This document shows, one piece after another, positions 34,901-36,505 of a DNA stretch of 36,505 nucleotides. The DNA comes from JBFIHF01 sp964411125 (lineage in GTDB: Bacteria; Myxococcota_A; Bradymonadia; Bradymonadales; Bradymonadaceae). Numbering within the stretch: the stretch's first letter is position 1; each line of letters starts with the position of its first letter. The notes under the pieces are model-generated. The model searched no databases. It was not told the origin of the DNA and was given only the letters and a program-made list of their open reading frames with translations. The stretch covers positions 1 through 36,505 of the forward strand of contig CAYPJU010000071.1 of assembly GCA_964411125.1 (NCBI GenBank), written 5' to 3'. Made by a program: the position numbers and the translations under genes.

Positions 34901-36295
34901 ATGTACGACCTCGTCGTCATCGGTTCTGGCCCCGGCGGTTACATCGGCGCCATTCGCGCAGCACAGTTGGGGATGAAGGTCGCGTGCATCGAGAAATACC
35001 CGACCTACGGCGGCACCTGCCTCAACGTCGGCTGCATCCCGTCGAAAGCGCTCCTCGAGTCGAGTGAGCGCTACGAGGAGGCGAAGCACCACCTCGGCGA
35101 CCACGGGGTCGTCATCGAAGGGGTGAAGCTCGACCTCGAAGCGATGATGGAGCGTAAGCGCAAGGTCGTCGGGCAGCTCACCGGCGGCGTCGAGTTCCTC
35201 TTCAAGAAGCACGAGATCGACGGCATCCAGGGGACCGGGCGCATCAAAGACGCCAACACCGTCGAGGTCACCCACGACGGCGAGACGAAGACGCTCGAGA
35301 CGAAGCGCATATTGATCGCGACCGGCTCGAAGCCGTCGTCGATCCCGGGCGTCACGATCGACAAAGACCGCATCGTCGACTCGACCGGCGCGCTCGAGAT
35401 CGACGAAGTCCCCGAGCACCTCGTCGTGATCGGAGCGGGCGTCATCGGCCTCGAGCTCGGCTCGGTCTGGTCGCGCCTCGGCGCGAAGGTCACCGTGCTC
35501 GAGTGGCTGCCGAACATCCTCGGCCCCGCCGACGCCGAAGTCGTGAAGCAGGCGCAACGCATCTTCAAGAAGCAGGGGATGGAGTTCGTCCTCGACGTCA
35601 AAGTGACCGGCGCCGAAGTCGAAGGCGACAAGGTGAAGGTGACCTACGAACCGAAGTCGGGCGGTGACGCGCAGACCATCGAAGGAGACCGGCTGCTCGT
35701 CGCGACCGGGCGCCACGCCTACACCGAAGGCCTCGGCCTCGAGGAAGCGGGCGTGAAGACGGACGACCGCGGCCGCGTCGAGGTCGACGACCACTTCCGC
35801 ACCAACGTCGAAGGCATCTATGCCATCGGCGACGTCATCCGCGGCCCGATGCTCGCCCACAAGGCCGAAGAAGAGGCCGTCGTCGCCGTCGAGCTGATGC
35901 ACGACATCGGCGCGCACATTAACTACGAGGCGATCCCGTCGATCGTCTACACCCACCCCGAAGTCGCGTGGCTCGGCAAGACCGAGCAGGAGCTGAAGGA
36001 GGCGGGCGTTGAGTACAAGAAAGGGAAGTTCCCGTTCAGCGCCAACGGCCGCGCCAAGGCACTCAACGCAACCGACGGGTTCGCCAAGATCCTCGCCGAC
36101 GCCAAGACCGACAAGATCCTCGGCGCCCACATCATCGGCGTTCGCGCCGGCGACCTCATCGCCGAGCTCGCCATCGCCGTCGAGTTCCACGGCTCCGCCG
36201 AGGACGTCGCGCGCTCGTCGCACGCACACCCGACCCTCGCCGAGATCATCCGCGAAGCAGCTCTCAACGTCGAAGGCGCCTCCCGCAATATGTGA
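34901..36295 (+). CDS. lpdA: Dihydrolipoamide dehydrogenase E3
   Basis: A 464-residue flavoprotein that reoxidises dihydrolipoyl groups with NAD+. The N-terminal FAD fold (VVIGSGPGGY) is followed by the redox disulphide GGTCLNVGCIPSKALL (Cys about 44 and 49), an NAD fold (VVIGAGVIGLELG), the FAD contact IYAIGDVIRGPMLAHKA, and the C-terminal dimer domain with HAHPTLAE supplying the catalytic His-Glu pair. ATG 34901 follows GAGGAAA. As last gene of the operon it may serve pyruvate dehydrogenase and glycine cleavage as well. A long inverted repeat begins 6 bp after its stop codon. Confidence 0.98.
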   Translation: MYDLVVIGSGPGGYIGAIRAAQLGMKVACIEKYPTYGGTCLNVGCIPSKALLESSERYEEAKHHLGDHGVVIEGVKLDLEAMMERKRKVVGQLTGGVEFLFKKHEIDGIQGTGRIKDANTVEVTHDGETKTLETKRILIATGSKPSSIPGVTIDKDRIVDSTGALEIDEVPEHLVVIGAGVIGLELGSVWSRLGAKVTVLEWLPNILGPADAEVVKQAQRIFKKQGMEFVLDVKVTGAEVEGDKVKVTYEPKSGGDAQTIEGDRLLVATGRHAYTEGLGLEEAGVKTDDRGRVEVDDHFRTNVEGIYAIGDVIRGPMLAHKAEEEAVVAVELMHDIGAHINYEAIPSIVYTHPEVAWLGKTEQELKEAGVEYKKGKFPFSANGRAKALNATDGFAKILADAKTDKILGAHIIGVRAGDLIAELAIAVEFHGSAEDVARSSHAHPTLAEIIREAALNVEGASRNM

Positions 36296-36300
36296 GGAGG

Positions 36301-36462
36301 GAGTTCGGAACGCGGGGCTCGGACCGTCGCGAGGCGGGCGGAAGGGATGCATCTTTCCGCCCGTGAATGCTCGACGATGCGCTGCATCGCCTACGCTTCA
36401 CGAACGAAAATCTACACCCCTTCCGCCCGCCTCGCTCGGTCCGAGCCCCGCGTTCCGAACTC
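36301..36462 (+). repeat. Long inverted repeat (arms about 46 bp) after lpd; possible terminator or mobile-type element
   Basis: The left arm 36301-36346 and right arm 36418-36462 are nearly perfect inverse complements. The only interruption is near the middle of the arms (CCGTCGCGAGG versus CCGAGCGAGG). A 71-nt loop separates them. Inside, CGGGCGGAA (36335-36343) can also pair with TTCCGCCCG at 36355-36363, so two exclusive folds are possible. The right arm is followed by TCTTGTTGGG, a poor U tract. No target-site duplication flanks it and no protein lies within it. Confidence 0.8.
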
Positions 36463-36505
36463 TTGTTGGGGGTCATCTGCCCTCTTTCGGTGGTCGGGCA
36501 TCCTG

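Noticed and set aside
34529..36352. Open frame of 607 codons on the minus strand opposite lpd
   Set aside because: Mirror of the lpd codon pattern; low-complexity Asp/Val/Arg composition and no motif.

Overview
This 36.5 kb window is GC-rich bacterial chromosome. The gene content points to Myxococcota, possibly Bradymonadia or Polyangia-like: a secreted RCC1-repeat lipoprotein, a lipoprotein with 20 Myxococcus-type Cys-rich (DUF4215) repeats, several Hanks-type Ser/Thr kinases, a membrane formylglycine-generating-enzyme-like (FGE-like) protein and an STK-ATPase-TPR protein. The affiliation is inferred from these families. No 16S gene or tRNA is seen. I see no phage, IS element, CRISPR array or toxin-antitoxin module.

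Layout. 1-2.4 kb: a 25-bp tandem repeat at the left edge, then a minus-strand unit of peroxiredoxin (bcp), truncated globin and RCC1 lipoprotein. 2.5-4.9 kb: a divergent, lipidated YcbB-type L,D-transpeptidase. 4.9-7.7 kb: a two-gene minus-strand unit of an EF-hand Ser/Thr kinase followed by a paralogue that has lost key catalytic residues (a pseudokinase); both end in two membrane segments and a small cytosolic domain. 7.9-9.9 kb: a DEAD-box RNA helicase with a clear terminator, and a small secreted protein resembling the N-terminal domain of pilus secretins. 10.2-11.5 kb: two unrecognised proteins, one a lipoprotein. 11.5-18.2 kb: minus-strand housekeeping genes comEC, then secA-folB-M50 protease. 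18.2-18.6 kb: a 450-bp gene-free segment with an AT-rich stretch, three CACAGG direct repeats exactly 22 bp apart that resemble DnaA boxes, an inverted box and a run of hairpins; this is a candidate replication origin or multi-site operator. 18.6-25.8 kb: an unrecognised protein, an FGE-like membrane protein, a lipoprotein, a zinc-ribbon Ser/Thr kinase and the giant Cys-rich lipoprotein. 26.0-29.6 kb: a PilZ protein and an STK-ATPase-TPR protein. 29.7-36.3 kb: the 2-oxoglutarate dehydrogenase operon sucA-sucB-lpd with two extra genes inserted, a free-standing lipoyl domain and an unknown 182-residue protein. It is followed by a striking inverted repeat with arms of about 46 bp.

Themes. Envelope and signalling proteins dominate: four kinase-fold proteins (one degenerate), one PilZ c-di-GMP receptor and five predicted lipoproteins. 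They are interleaved with core genes for secretion, folate, DNA uptake and the TCA cycle. The most unusual points are the kinase/pseudokinase pair, the extra lipoyl and unknown genes inside the suc operon, the origin-like segment near 18.3 kb and the long inverted repeat after lpd. All functional statements come from reading motifs; no database search was run.
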